Below are positions 8,901-17,884 of a stretch of DNA of 64,000 bases, piece after piece. The DNA is from Gammaproteobacteria bacterium (GTDB taxonomy: Bacteria > Pseudomonadota > Gammaproteobacteria > Pseudomonadales > Pseudomonadaceae). Position 1 is the first letter of the stretch. Each line of letters starts with the position of its first letter. The stretch covers positions 1-64,000 of the forward strand of contig JAHJYA010000122.1 of assembly GCA_018826895.1 (NCBI GenBank), written 5' to 3'. The notes beneath the pieces are model-generated. The model was not told the origin of the DNA. It worked only from the letters and a program-made list of their open reading frames with translations, and made no database searches. Position numbers and translations under genes: made by a program.

Positions 8901-9461
8901 ATGGCCGAGCATGCCTTCGCCCTGAGCGACGACACCTTCCGCGACTTCCTGGCTGACGACCTGCTGGTCAAGCCGGCCAGCGAGTCATGGGAAAAGCGCG
9001 ATTATTTCGCCCTGCGCCGCGCAGTGTTCTCCAATGAGCAGCAACTGCTTTCCCAGGATAAAGACAGCCATGACTTCCAGGCCCTGCCCATCGTGGCCGT
9101 CGCCTACAACTGCGGCATGGCCGACAAGGTGGTGGGCGCGGTGCGCATCTATGAGCCAGAGCCCGGCCTCTGGTATGGCGGCAGGCTGTGTGTGGCACGC
9201 GCCTATCGGCGTCATGGGCTGATAGGCACGGCGCTGGTCAATGAAGCGGTGTCGCAGGCCATTGAACTCGGCTGTCAGCGCTTTCTCGCCACTGTGCAAC
9301 AGGCCAACGAAGGCTACTTCCACAGCCTGCATTGGCAAACCCTGGAACATATCGAGCTGCTCGGTCGGCCCCACGCCCTGATGCAAGCGCAGTTGAGTTG
9401 CTACCCGTTCTTGCCGCGGCAGGTTTCGCTGATGCCGCTGAAGGCACGACGTCATGGCTAG
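8901..9461 (+). CDS. MSMEG_0567/Sll0786-family GNAT acetyltransferase (Nit1C)
   Basis: A 186-residue single-domain N-acetyltransferase-like protein of the Nit1C set. It has the GNAT core with an acetyl-CoA loop in WYGGRLCVARAYRRHGLIGTAL and the following helix VNEAVSQAIELGCQRFLATV. The arrangement YFALRRAVFSNEQQLL at the N-terminus is characteristic of this subfamily. It starts 13 nt after the radical SAM gene with ACAGGAG upstream and overlaps the next gene by 8 nt. The acceptor substrate is not known. The strict co-occurrence with nitrilase and AIR-synthase-like genes suggests one biosynthetic or detoxifying pathway. Confidence 0.88.
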   Translation: MAEHAFALSDDTFRDFLADDLLVKPASESWEKRDYFALRRAVFSNEQQLLSQDKDSHDFQALPIVAVAYNCGMADKVVGAVRIYEPEPGLWYGGRLCVARAYRRHGLIGTALVNEAVSQAIELGCQRFLATVQQANEGYFHSLHWQTLEHIELLGRPHALMQAQLSCYPFLPRQVSLMPLKARRHG

Positions 9462-10500
9462 TGCACTGCGCATTAGCGCGCCATCCATGTTGGACGAACT
9501 CCTCGAACTGCTGCGTAACACACCGGCCATGCGCGCCAAGCAGGATATACAGCGCCCTGCCCGGCAGCCATCGAGTCAGGCCCACGCGCAACAACGCTTT
9601 GTCAGCGAACGCGATGCGCGCTATGCCTTGCCCGGCGATGACACCGCCGCCATCCGCGTTGGCGATCGCTATCAATTACTGGCCATCGAAGGCATGTTGC
9701 CGGCCTTCGTCGAGACCGCGCCCTGGTTCGCCGGCTGGTCTGCGGTAATGGCCAATGTTAGCGACATCACCGCCATGGGTGGGCGCGCTTGCGCAGTGGT
9801 CAACGCTTACTGGCACCACGATGCAGACGCCGCCGACCAGGTGCTGGCCGGTATCCGTGCTGCCTGCGACGCCTATGGCCTGATTCTCGCGGGTGGTCAC
9901 ACCAGCCAGGCACCCGGCAATACGGCGAATCTGGCGGTCGCAATCACCGGCATCGCCAAGCGCCTGCTGTCGACCCTGCATGTGGCGCCGGGCCAGGTGT
10001 TGGCCATGGCCGTTGACCTGGACGGCCGCTGGCATGCCGATGCGCCCTATTGGAAAGCCTTCGAGAACCAGCCCGGCGAACGCCTGCGGGAAAAGCTTGA
10101 AGTCATCCCGCGCCTGGCCGAGGCCGGCCTGTTACTGGCAGCCAAAGACATCAGCAACGCCGGACTGCTCGGCACCCTGTTGATGCTTCTGGAACCGAAC
10201 AATTGCGGCGCCGAGCTTAACCTCGATGTGCTGCCCCGCCCGGCCGATAGCGACTTGCTGCGCTGGCTACAAGCCTTCCCCAGCTACGGTTTTTTGCTGA
10301 CGTTGGCCGAAGCCGACTGGGTGGATGTGCAAACCGCCTTCGCCTTCCAGGGATTGCGCTGCGAGCGCATTGGCCAAATCACCGACAGCGCCCGACTGAA
10401 CGTCAGTCTTGGCGCCGCGCAGGCCGAATTCTGGAACCTCGACGCCCAGCCGTTTACCGGTTTCTGCCACGCCCCCATCTCGACCCAAGAGGAACACTGA
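9454..10500 (+). CDS. Sll0787-family AIR synthase-like (PurM/ThiL-type) protein (Nit1C)
   Basis: A 348-residue member of the PurM/SelD/ThiL/HypE ATP-binding superfamily. The N-terminal half has the glycine-rich ATP segment (ALPGDDTAAIRVGDRYQLLA) and SAVMANVSDITAMGGRA, typical of dimerising AIRS domains. The C-terminal AIRS-C half includes AAKDISNAGLLGTLLMLLE. It probably phosphorylates or activates a small substrate with ATP, but which is unknown. It is translationally coupled to the GNAT gene by an 8-nt overlap, and its stop is one base before the next start. Confidence 0.88.
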   Translation: MASALRISAPSMLDELLELLRNTPAMRAKQDIQRPARQPSSQAHAQQRFVSERDARYALPGDDTAAIRVGDRYQLLAIEGMLPAFVETAPWFAGWSAVMANVSDITAMGGRACAVVNAYWHHDADAADQVLAGIRAACDAYGLILAGGHTSQAPGNTANLAVAITGIAKRLLSTLHVAPGQVLAMAVDLDGRWHADAPYWKAFENQPGERLREKLEVIPRLAEAGLLLAAKDISNAGLLGTLLMLLEPNNCGAELNLDVLPRPADSDLLRWLQAFPSYGFLLTLAEADWVDVQTAFAFQGLRCERIGQITDSARLNVSLGAAQAEFWNLDAQPFTGFCHAPISTQEEH

Positions 10501-10501
10501 C

Positions 10502-10822
10502 ATGCCCGCCGTCAACTTTAAGGTGCGCTGGCCCGATGGCCAGGAAAGCCCTGGCTATTCACCTTCCACGATCATCTTCGAGTACCTGCACAGCGGCACG
10601 CCCTATGCGCTGGAAGACTTTCTTCAGCGTTTGGACGGCGCCCTGAACGCCGCCTCCGAACGGGTCAAAGAGGTGAAGGGCTTCTACTGCAGCTCGGCGA
10701 TGGACACCCTCACCTCGCTCAAGTACCACGCCAGTCGCTATCAAGGCGACAGCCAGGTGCAGATCCTAGACATGGAAACCGTTCATTCAGGCCGGCTAAC
10801 CAGTGGCTGGAGCTCATTCTGA
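10502..10822 (+). CDS. MSMEG_0570-family nitrogen-starvation protein (Nit1C)
   Basis: A 106-residue small protein, MPAVNFKVRWPDGQESPGYS at the start, conserved only in Nit1C loci. It contains the segment GFYCSSAMDTLTSLKYHAS, with a single cysteine that could be functional. No known fold is obvious to me. ATG 10502 follows the stop of the AIR-synthase-like gene by one nucleotide, with AGAGGAACAC inside that gene as ribosome site. A 69-nt gap separates it from the flavoprotein gene. Family membership is confident from sequence and neighbours; function is unassigned. Confidence 0.87.
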   Translation: MPAVNFKVRWPDGQESPGYSPSTIIFEYLHSGTPYALEDFLQRLDGALNAASERVKEVKGFYCSSAMDTLTSLKYHASRYQGDSQVQILDMETVHSGRLTSGWSSF

Positions 10823-10891
10823 GGCCGTAACAACCGCTGTACCGGAGATACCTGCACAGCCCGACCAGTCTTCGCCACTAAGAGGCCTTTC

Positions 10892-12178
10892 ATGACTTCG
10901 CTCAAATCCATCCATCCTGAACATCACAGCGTCATCATCGTCGGCGGCGGCCAGGCCGGGTTGTCAGCCAGCTACTACCTGCAGCAAATGGGCATCGAGC
11001 ACGTGTTGCTGGAAAAACACGACCTCACCCACGCCTGGCGTACCCAGCGCTGGGATGCCTTCAGCCTGGTCACGCCGAACTGGCAATGCGCCCTGCCTGG
11101 CTATCCCTATGCCGGGAACGACCCGCACGGGTTTATGAAGCGTGACGAAATCATCGCCTACCTCGACGGTTTCATCGATGCGGTGAAGGCACCTGCGCGC
11201 ACCGGCGTTAGCGTGCAACGCGTCAGCCCACGGCCCCAGGGCGGTTATGCCGTACAGACATCGGCCGGCGAATTCAGCGCCGACCAGGTGATCATCGCCT
11301 CCGGTGGTTACCACACGCCGATCATCCCGCGCCTGGCTGAGCGGCTGCCCGCGAACATCGCCCAGATCCACTCCGAGCAGTACCGCAACCCACAGCAGTT
11401 ACCGGCTGGCAACGTACTGGTGGTCGGTTCCGGACAGTCCGGGGCGCAGATCGCTGAAGACCTGCACCTGGCCGGGCGCAAGGTTTACCTAGCGGTCGGC
11501 GATGCGCCGCGCTGCGCACGCTTCCACCGTGGCCGGGAGGTGGTCGACTGGTTGGCTGACATGGGCTATTACGACATCGGCGTCGACCAACACCCACTGC
11601 GCGAAGGCGTGCGCGACAACACCAACCATTACGTCACGGGCCGAGATGGCGGGCGCGACATCGACCTGCGCCAGTTTGCCCGCGAAGGCATGGAGCTGTT
11701 CGGCCTGCTGACTGGCCTGGATGATGGCGTGCTGCGCTTCCAGCCCGACCTGGCGGCCAAACTCGATGCGGCCGACGCGGTGTACAACCGGATCAACGCC
11801 AGCATCGACCACTACATTGCGGAAAACGCCATCGATGCACCACCCGGTAAGGTCTATCAGCCGGTCTGGCAACCCGAGCAGGAGCGCAAGCAACTCGACC
11901 TGGCAGCGGCCGGCATCAGCACCATTATCTGGTGCATCGGCTTTGCCCCCGACTTCGCCTATGTCGATGCGAGTGTCTTCAACGGCCGCGGCCATCCCGT
12001 ACACAAGCGCGGCATCACCGCCCAGGCGGGGCTCTACTTCCTAGGCCTACCCTGGTTGCACACCTGGGGCTCGGGGCGTTTTTCCGGAATTGCGCGGGAT
12101 GCCGAATACCTGGTGCGGCACCTGAGTCAAAATCAGGATGCAAGGGCTCAATTGCCACTCCAGATTCATCACAGTTAA
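10892..12178 (+). CDS. MSMEG_0569-family flavin-dependent oxidoreductase (Nit1C)
   Basis: A 428-residue protein of the flavin-containing monooxygenase-like class, last gene of the cluster. The FAD Rossmann motif VIIVGGGQAGLSASYYLQQM is near the N-terminus and a second dinucleotide (NADPH) motif VLVVGSGQSGAQIAEDL is near residue 175. The C-terminal FAD-closing region includes GLPWLHTWGSGRFSGIARDA. It would oxidise a small substrate using NADPH and oxygen, possibly the product of the earlier Nit1C enzymes. GAGG lies just upstream of ATG 10892. The gene converges on tssA with only 11 bp between the stop codons and no visible terminator. Confidence 0.9.
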   Translation: MTSLKSIHPEHHSVIIVGGGQAGLSASYYLQQMGIEHVLLEKHDLTHAWRTQRWDAFSLVTPNWQCALPGYPYAGNDPHGFMKRDEIIAYLDGFIDAVKAPARTGVSVQRVSPRPQGGYAVQTSAGEFSADQVIIASGGYHTPIIPRLAERLPANIAQIHSEQYRNPQQLPAGNVLVVGSGQSGAQIAEDLHLAGRKVYLAVGDAPRCARFHRGREVVDWLADMGYYDIGVDQHPLREGVRDNTNHYVTGRDGGRDIDLRQFAREGMELFGLLTGLDDGVLRFQPDLAAKLDAADAVYNRINASIDHYIAENAIDAPPGKVYQPVWQPEQERKQLDLAAAGISTIIWCIGFAPDFAYVDASVFNGRGHPVHKRGITAQAGLYFLGLPWLHTWGSGRFSGIARDAEYLVRHLSQNQDARAQLPLQIHHS

Positions 12179-12189
12179 GCCTTCTAGCC

Positions 12190-13266
12190 CTACTTCAGCA
12201 CACCCAGCAATTTCCATAGCCGCCTTGATTCGGCATCTGGGCTGATCAATTCATCCAGCAGATCGCTGAGTGGCTGGTTACCCCACTCCACCGCGCGACG
12301 AATAACGTAGGGGACTGGGCTGTGCGGCTCGGTACGCACCAGGTAGTCGGCGATCAGTGCGAGTTGCCGATAGGCGTCTTCGCGACTGGAGGGTGTGCCG
12401 CCAACGATGACGGGCACACTCCGCTCTGCGTCAGTCTCTTCGTCGCCAGGGCCATCCTGGGGAGCTGCGGGCGCCGGGGTCTGGGCTTGCATGGGAATGT
12501 GCTCCTGCATCAGCGCGCGAATGGTTTCAAGGGTTTGGCGTAACAGGCCCAAGCTGGGGGCCAACTCACCTAGCCAGTCATCACTCCAGGTGATCAGCCG
12601 ATCCAGCATCATCAGGCTGAAATCCAGGAGCTCACAGCGCTCGATAAAGTGGCTTATCGGCAAATGCCTGATGGCTTCATTCAGCCTGCGCAGCTCCGTA
12701 CGGGCGGCTTCTGTCACAGCCTTGTCCGCTTTGCTGTCGCTGGCCGGTACCTGACGCTGCTGCAACTGCCGCCAGGCATGCAGGGTTAAGGAGCAAAGCT
12801 CGGCCGGTTCGCTGGCAAATAGCGGCGTATGGGTCAGCAGCATTTCGCTGTAGCGCCGCGACACCCACTCAAGCGGAGATACTCGCCAGCTGCGGTCGCC
12901 GTCCTCAGGCTGGGGGTGCAAGTCATCCGGGTAGCGTTCGCATAGTTCGGTGAACAGCGCCAATGCAGAGCCAATACCGTGCAGGCCATCGAGGCGCAGC
13001 CAGGCCTCACCCAGCCAGGCGGCCAGCATCAGGTCCTTGCTGCGTTCACGCAGTAACTCACCAGCCAGTTGCTCAAGCGCTACCCAATCACCTCGTTTAG
13101 GGTCGGCCTGCCAAACCCCTGTCGGCAGGCTAGAGTCGTCTTCACGACGCAGTTCACGTAAACGGTCCCAGACCGGCTCGTAACGCAGGCTAGGACCACA
13201 GGGCTGTTCGCCGGGAATTTCAGTAAGGTAATCGGTGATCGCCCGGGTTGTCTGATACTGGCTCAC
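12190..13266 (-). CDS. tssA: type VI secretion protein TssA (ImpA family)
   Basis: A 358-residue TssA, the cap/coordinator protein of the T6SS baseplate and sheath. The ImpA N-terminal domain covers about residues 10-130: IPGEQPCGPSLRYEP, ERSKDLMLAAWLGEAWLRLD and GLHGIGSALALFTELCERYP are diagnostic. The C-terminal region, after an acidic proline/alanine linker, has SREDAYRQLALIADYLVRTE and EPHSPVPYVIRRAVEWG. It starts at GTG overlapping the tssM stop by 4 nt (GTGA), so it is coupled to tssM as the last gene of the minus-strand arm. Confidence 0.93.
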   Translation of the reverse strand: MSQYQTTRAITDYLTEIPGEQPCGPSLRYEPVWDRLRELRREDDSSLPTGVWQADPKRGDWVALEQLAGELLRERSKDLMLAAWLGEAWLRLDGLHGIGSALALFTELCERYPDDLHPQPEDGDRSWRVSPLEWVSRRYSEMLLTHTPLFASEPAELCSLTLHAWRQLQQRQVPASDSKADKAVTEAARTELRRLNEAIRHLPISHFIERCELLDFSLMMLDRLITWSDDWLGELAPSLGLLRQTLETIRALMQEHIPMQAQTPAPAAPQDGPGDEETDAERSVPVIVGGTPSSREDAYRQLALIADYLVRTEPHSPVPYVIRRAVEWGNQPLSDLLDELISPDAESRRLWKLLGVLK

Positions 13267-16200
13267 TGCATCACCTCAGTGCCTACCAGAGAGGCCGAAT
13301 GAGAAGACGTAAACGGTGAGCGCGGCGCCATCACCGGCAGTGGCGGAATCGACAATGGCAGTTTGCTGCCCTGACTCAGCAACGACAGGCGCATAAACAT
13401 GCGTGCCTCGGGGCTGCCATCCCAGGAGCCGCGCACGGGCACCTGCAGGGTCAACGGAAACTCGGTGTAGTCCATGCTCGGCTGTCGCTGCATGACTATA
13501 TGAGAACGCAGCAACCTCATGAGTGCCCAGGGGCCGCGGTATTCCCAGCCGGCCTCAAGTTCGGACACGGCCATACTTGGCTGCAAAGGATCGATGCTCG
13601 GCCGCTGCTCGCTATCGCGCGCCCAGCGCAGCATGACCTGCAGCGGGTCACCGACATTCCAGTGCAAACGCTGTCCGGCCTCGCCGGGGTGAGCGATCTG
13701 CCGATCCGCTGCATGCAAGGACCAGGCGATGACCTGATCCGCGCCGCGCTCGTCTTCACGATCAGTACGCCAGCGCACATCCAGCTCTACACCGAGGATG
13801 CCCGACTCATCGCGCACGAATAACGGCCCCAGCCAGTTACGCGCCTGTTTCAATCGGGTTAGAAAATCCTCCGCTGCAGGCTGATCACCGGGCGTAGCCC
13901 ACTTCAGGCCCTGTTCGGCTTGCGCCAGACGGCTATCGATCAATTCGAGGAAGTATTGAACCCGCGCAGGGTCGGCATCTGTTGCCTCCAGGCTGTAGGC
14001 GAAAGGAAAGCGATTAGCCAGGTACTGATTGAAGTAATCCGCTAGATCGTTCCAGGCCGCCGCAGCGCCCTGGGTCAGCAATTGATTGCAGCGAAACTCG
14101 GCCTGCTCGCGCAGATTGCGACCCCGCAGTGCGAGGTCTCCTGCCCCATTGGGCACGTTTGCAGTGGACAGAACCTGGCGGCAGGTACTCAGATCCATTT
14201 CAACAAAGTCACGGCTGATCAATTGCTCAAACAGGGCCGGGGTACTGGTAGGGTTCTGCGCTTTGTACTTGAGCATTTCCTCGGCAATAGAACTAAGCCG
14301 AATCAACTTGTCCTGCACCACCAGCGGCAAGTCGGTCTGAGCACGCAGCCAGTCGAGTGCCGGAGCAACTTCCTCGCTGCTGCTGGCGATCACCTCATAC
14401 TGTTGTGCCAGCGAAGTTTTCAAATCCTGTACATCACTGGCGCGAAACAGCTGCAAACCAAGATTGGGTCCACCATCCCATTGAGCAATATCAAACCGCT
14501 GACCAAATACCGGCAGGGCATCAATGGTAGCAAGCGCTGCGTTGACGTCCGTCACTGCGCGACGGGTCAGTTGCATTTGCAAGGCTCCGGCCAAATCGGC
14601 TCGATTGAGTTCGTGTAACGCCTGCATCACCTGCCGCGCCTGCGTGGCAGAGACGTCGAAGTTACGTCCGGCTGCAGCATTACGCCGTTCAGTGGCAGAC
14701 GAGAGACCGGACCAGATTGCCAGCACTACGGCTTGCCCAGCGGCCTTGAGCATACCGCCGCGATAGTCTGGTGGTATCTGCGCCAGCTCCTGGGTGACGA
14801 AGTCGCGGTAACTCTGCTGATAATTGAGCGCCTGGACCAACGCTAGTTCATCGACATTGCCCAGCCCCTGCGGACTAAGCGCGGCACCCTCATTACGCAG
14901 CGCCACCACGACAAAATCGCGTTGCAACAGCCCCTTGATATTTCTATCCAGGTCACTGACATGCTCCTGCAGGGTCAGACTACCACCTGCCTGACGCTGC
15001 AGGAGGTTATCGCGACTACCGACACTCTCGATCCATTGGCTGTGGAATCTTTTGCGTAGATTCAGCGCCTCGCTATTGAGCGAAGCCTCGACAGTCGGCC
15101 CAAGTAGACTGCTCTGGCGCACGTTATCCATCATGTTGCGGTAGCCGGGAACCAGCTCTTCGCCGGAACTGTGGCTCCAGGCCGCGTTAGTCAGCACGAT
15201 GAGATCCTCAAGGTTGCCCACCAGGCTGTTGATTTCCTCCAGTTCCTTCAGGGAGCTGCCCTGTTCATTCTTCAGATTAGCCAGGTGCACCTTGAGATAG
15301 CCCGCAGGACGAACGAAGTTCCCAGCTAGAAAATACTGCGTCAGCCAGAGTTTCATCAGGGTCTGAAACTGTTCGCTAAGGGGTTCGCGATAAGCCTCAA
15401 GATCAAGCGCCTGCAGACCCGGGACCGCTAAACCGCGCAGGGCGCTGTCGTAGTAGCTGCGATGCGCCAGACTCGCGGTATCCAGTCCCAAACCAAGCGC
15501 GCTGTTGCCCAGTTGCGCCAAGGGCTCCAGTACACCTTTGTCACCGTTCAGCGCCTCTGCTAACAAATGGTTCTGTTGCTCCAAACTGCTCACGCCCAAG
15601 GCGATGCTGTGGGCTTTTACGTAGTTTGGCCACTCATTGGGCTGCTCGCCTTCGACGTCTGCCCGCCGGCTGCTGCTCCGGATAGCCAACAGTGTGTCTA
15701 ACTCCGCGCGTTGCATCTGCAGCAATGGACGCATGGCCTCGTTGCGGGCAGTGGTGCGCAGCAGGTAATCCATCTGCCCATCGAGCGAGGACAACCAAGA
15801 AGTGGGATAAACCAGCGACGAGAAGTGCCAGCGCGGCGCTTGCGCCAACAGACTCCAGAAACCCTGCAGGTTGCGCCTTGCCTGCTCCTGACTACGTTCG
15901 GGGTTAGTGAATTGCGCATGGCCGCTGTGGGTGACCTGCAATAGACGGGTCAGCTCTCGGGCATCGCGCTGGCCTTCTTGCCACACCCATAGCATTGCTA
16001 CCAACCACAAGGTACCTATCGCCAGTGCCATCCCGGCCATTAGCTTCTGCCAACGTTGGCGCAGCCGCAGAATACGCGGTACAGCCTTGGCCAAGCCCTG
16101 CTCGACCAGAAACCGCTGGCGCCAGAGGTGGCGGGAGAAGATGCCGTGTCCAGGTGATGAATCCTGGGGAGATAGGGCCCACGCTTGCGAATCTTTAGCG

Positions 16201-17087
16201 CTTACCTGCTCCGCACTGAAATAAAGGCCGCGCAGTACTGGCGCCTCGCCCTGTGCGTTGCCTTGAAAGACCGGTTCCAACAAAGCCCGAATGTTGCCTT
16301 TGAGGCCATGCACGCGATCAGGCAATCGATAGAGCTCTTCGGCCAGCTCGCCCTTGACCGCGCCGACCTCCATGATTGCCACTTGCAGCGCCTGAGCGAC
16401 CTGATCCACTGCATCATCGAGCCAGTAGCCCTGCCATCCGGCGTCCAACCCATAAGGTGAGGACCAGCCAAGCGCCTGGTCGCGGCCAGTTTCGGGTAGC
16501 GCGGCCAGCAGTTCCTGAATACCCGGCAAGTCCTCCAGGCCGGTAATCAGAACATGCACCGGCAGGCTCAAGCCCAAGTGCTGCAACAGCTCAGTAAAAC
16601 GACGACGCAGCACGATGGCATCTGCCATGCCCTGTGCATCATCTTCCAGGCGAGATAGCGGGATGACCCAGATAACGCCATCCAGCGGACGCTGACCGCG
16701 CAGCCGTATCAACATGCCGAGCAGTCGCCGCCAGACAAAGGTCGCTGCCGTACTTCCTTCTTCAGGGAGAAACAAAGTCTGCGGCACAACTAATAGCGCA
16801 CCGTCCTGATCCGCCCACCAGCGGCCGAACCAGGATGGGCGGCCGACCGGGTTGAGTTGCCACTCAGCGCACAATTGGCTGCCTTCGCGGGGGTCGCCCA
16901 CAAGCATCAACCAGGGGGTTTGGTAGCGCGACTCAAGACCTTGCTCATGTTCCATCTTGCGCACAGCCGCGTAAAAGCTGCGCATCGCCGTCCCGGACTG
17001 AGTCCGTAGCCACCAGAACAGCACGCCTAGGGCCAATAGCAGCAACACAATGCCGAGCACACTCAGGATGATGGCCAAGCCGCTCAT
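13263..17087 (-). CDS. tssM: type VI secretion membrane protein TssM (IcmF)
   Basis: A 1274-residue inner-membrane component of the TssJLM complex. It has an N-terminal transmembrane hairpin (IILSVLGIVLLLLALGVLFW), a cytosolic IcmF domain, a third TM near residue 350 (LMAGMALAIGTLWLVAMLWV) and a long periplasmic region ending in the C-terminal domain that contacts TssJ. The place of the Walker A in many TssM proteins here reads LVGDPREGSQL, without GK[ST], so ATP hydrolysis is unlikely; many functional TssM proteins also lack it. It overlaps tssL and tssA by 4 nt each, indicating tight translational coupling. Confidence 0.93.
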   Translation of the reverse strand: MSGLAIILSVLGIVLLLLALGVLFWWLRTQSGTAMRSFYAAVRKMEHEQGLESRYQTPWLMLVGDPREGSQLCAEWQLNPVGRPSWFGRWWADQDGALLVVPQTLFLPEEGSTAATFVWRRLLGMLIRLRGQRPLDGVIWVIPLSRLEDDAQGMADAIVLRRRFTELLQHLGLSLPVHVLITGLEDLPGIQELLAALPETGRDQALGWSSPYGLDAGWQGYWLDDAVDQVAQALQVAIMEVGAVKGELAEELYRLPDRVHGLKGNIRALLEPVFQGNAQGEAPVLRGLYFSAEQVSAKDSQAWALSPQDSSPGHGIFSRHLWRQRFLVEQGLAKAVPRILRLRQRWQKLMAGMALAIGTLWLVAMLWVWQEGQRDARELTRLLQVTHSGHAQFTNPERSQEQARRNLQGFWSLLAQAPRWHFSSLVYPTSWLSSLDGQMDYLLRTTARNEAMRPLLQMQRAELDTLLAIRSSSRRADVEGEQPNEWPNYVKAHSIALGVSSLEQQNHLLAEALNGDKGVLEPLAQLGNSALGLGLDTASLAHRSYYDSALRGLAVPGLQALDLEAYREPLSEQFQTLMKLWLTQYFLAGNFVRPAGYLKVHLANLKNEQGSSLKELEEINSLVGNLEDLIVLTNAAWSHSSGEELVPGYRNMMDNVRQSSLLGPTVEASLNSEALNLRKRFHSQWIESVGSRDNLLQRQAGGSLTLQEHVSDLDRNIKGLLQRDFVVVALRNEGAALSPQGLGNVDELALVQALNYQQSYRDFVTQELAQIPPDYRGGMLKAAGQAVVLAIWSGLSSATERRNAAAGRNFDVSATQARQVMQALHELNRADLAGALQMQLTRRAVTDVNAALATIDALPVFGQRFDIAQWDGGPNLGLQLFRASDVQDLKTSLAQQYEVIASSSEEVAPALDWLRAQTDLPLVVQDKLIRLSSIAEEMLKYKAQNPTSTPALFEQLISRDFVEMDLSTCRQVLSTANVPNGAGDLALRGRNLREQAEFRCNQLLTQGAAAAWNDLADYFNQYLANRFPFAYSLEATDADPARVQYFLELIDSRLAQAEQGLKWATPGDQPAAEDFLTRLKQARNWLGPLFVRDESGILGVELDVRWRTDREDERGADQVIAWSLHAADRQIAHPGEAGQRLHWNVGDPLQVMLRWARDSEQRPSIDPLQPSMAVSELEAGWEYRGPWALMRLLRSHIVMQRQPSMDYTEFPLTLQVPVRGSWDGSPEARMFMRLSLLSQGSKLPLSIPPLPVMAPRSPFTSSHSASLVGTEVMQ

Positions 17088-17854
17088 TCGGCCAGACTCC
17101 CACCGTCCTGAGTATCGGTCAGGTGCAACACCGGCGCTAACTCAGCCTGGATATCACGCCACATCAAATGGCCAACAGCACTCAATAGCAAGACCAGGCC
17201 GCAGATAGCCAGGCCAAGGCGCACGCCATCAGGTAAGGCGCGCCGCAACGGCAGGCGCAGGGGTTCGGCACGGGTCGGACGCGCGAGGCTGGTGAGTACC
17301 CCTGCCATAGCCGGCTCACGCTGCCAGGCAAAGGTAAAAAGCGCCTGTCTCCAGCGTTCATGGATGGCCTGTCCACGCTCACCGCGCAACGCACCGTAGA
17401 AGCCAAGCATCAAACACTGCAGGTAGACATTGGCTAGGTCGCGAGAAGCCGGCGCACGGGCCTTGAGCAAACTACGAATGGCCTTGGGTAACCGCTCCCC
17501 GGCATTGCGCGAGCCGTACAGGCGAGCCTCCAGGGGACGAGCCTGCCAGGCCAGGCGCCCCGCCCAGTCATCGAAGAGCAAACGTTCATCCAGCAACGCA
17601 ACGAAGCTGTAGACCATTTCCTTGACCTGACGCGTGGATGACTCACCCACGCTGGCAAAAGCATTGCGCCAGAGCCGCCGTACTATGCGGGTAGCCGCTT
17701 CAGCGGCGCGCTCAACCAGTTGCGTATCGCTGCCTTCGATATCTTCCAGCGCGTCCCAGTCGTCACACCACTCCAGCCAGGCCTGGCGAAATGCGAGGCT
17801 AAGCGGTGCATCACCGAACTCGGGGGGATAGAAGGCGGTAGTCCTTTCCGACAT
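17084..17854 (-). CDS. tssL: type VI secretion protein TssL (DotU family)
   Basis: A 256-residue inner-membrane partner of TssM. The cytoplasmic DotU domain contains YSFVALLDERLLFDDW and LYGSRNAGERLPKAI, then LMLGFYGALRGERGQAIHERW, all family landmarks. A single C-terminal transmembrane helix (LGLAICGLVLLLSAVGHLMW) anchors it. It lacks the OmpA-like peptidoglycan-binding extension found in some TssL proteins, so cell-wall anchoring would need another protein. The ATGA overlap with tssM shows coupling. Confidence 0.92.
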   Translation of the reverse strand: MSERTTAFYPPEFGDAPLSLAFRQAWLEWCDDWDALEDIEGSDTQLVERAAEAATRIVRRLWRNAFASVGESSTRQVKEMVYSFVALLDERLLFDDWAGRLAWQARPLEARLYGSRNAGERLPKAIRSLLKARAPASRDLANVYLQCLMLGFYGALRGERGQAIHERWRQALFTFAWQREPAMAGVLTSLARPTRAEPLRLPLRRALPDGVRLGLAICGLVLLLSAVGHLMWRDIQAELAPVLHLTDTQDGGSLAE

Positions 17855-17884
17855 CCTGTACGTCCTTAGCGGGTAAGGCTTAAC

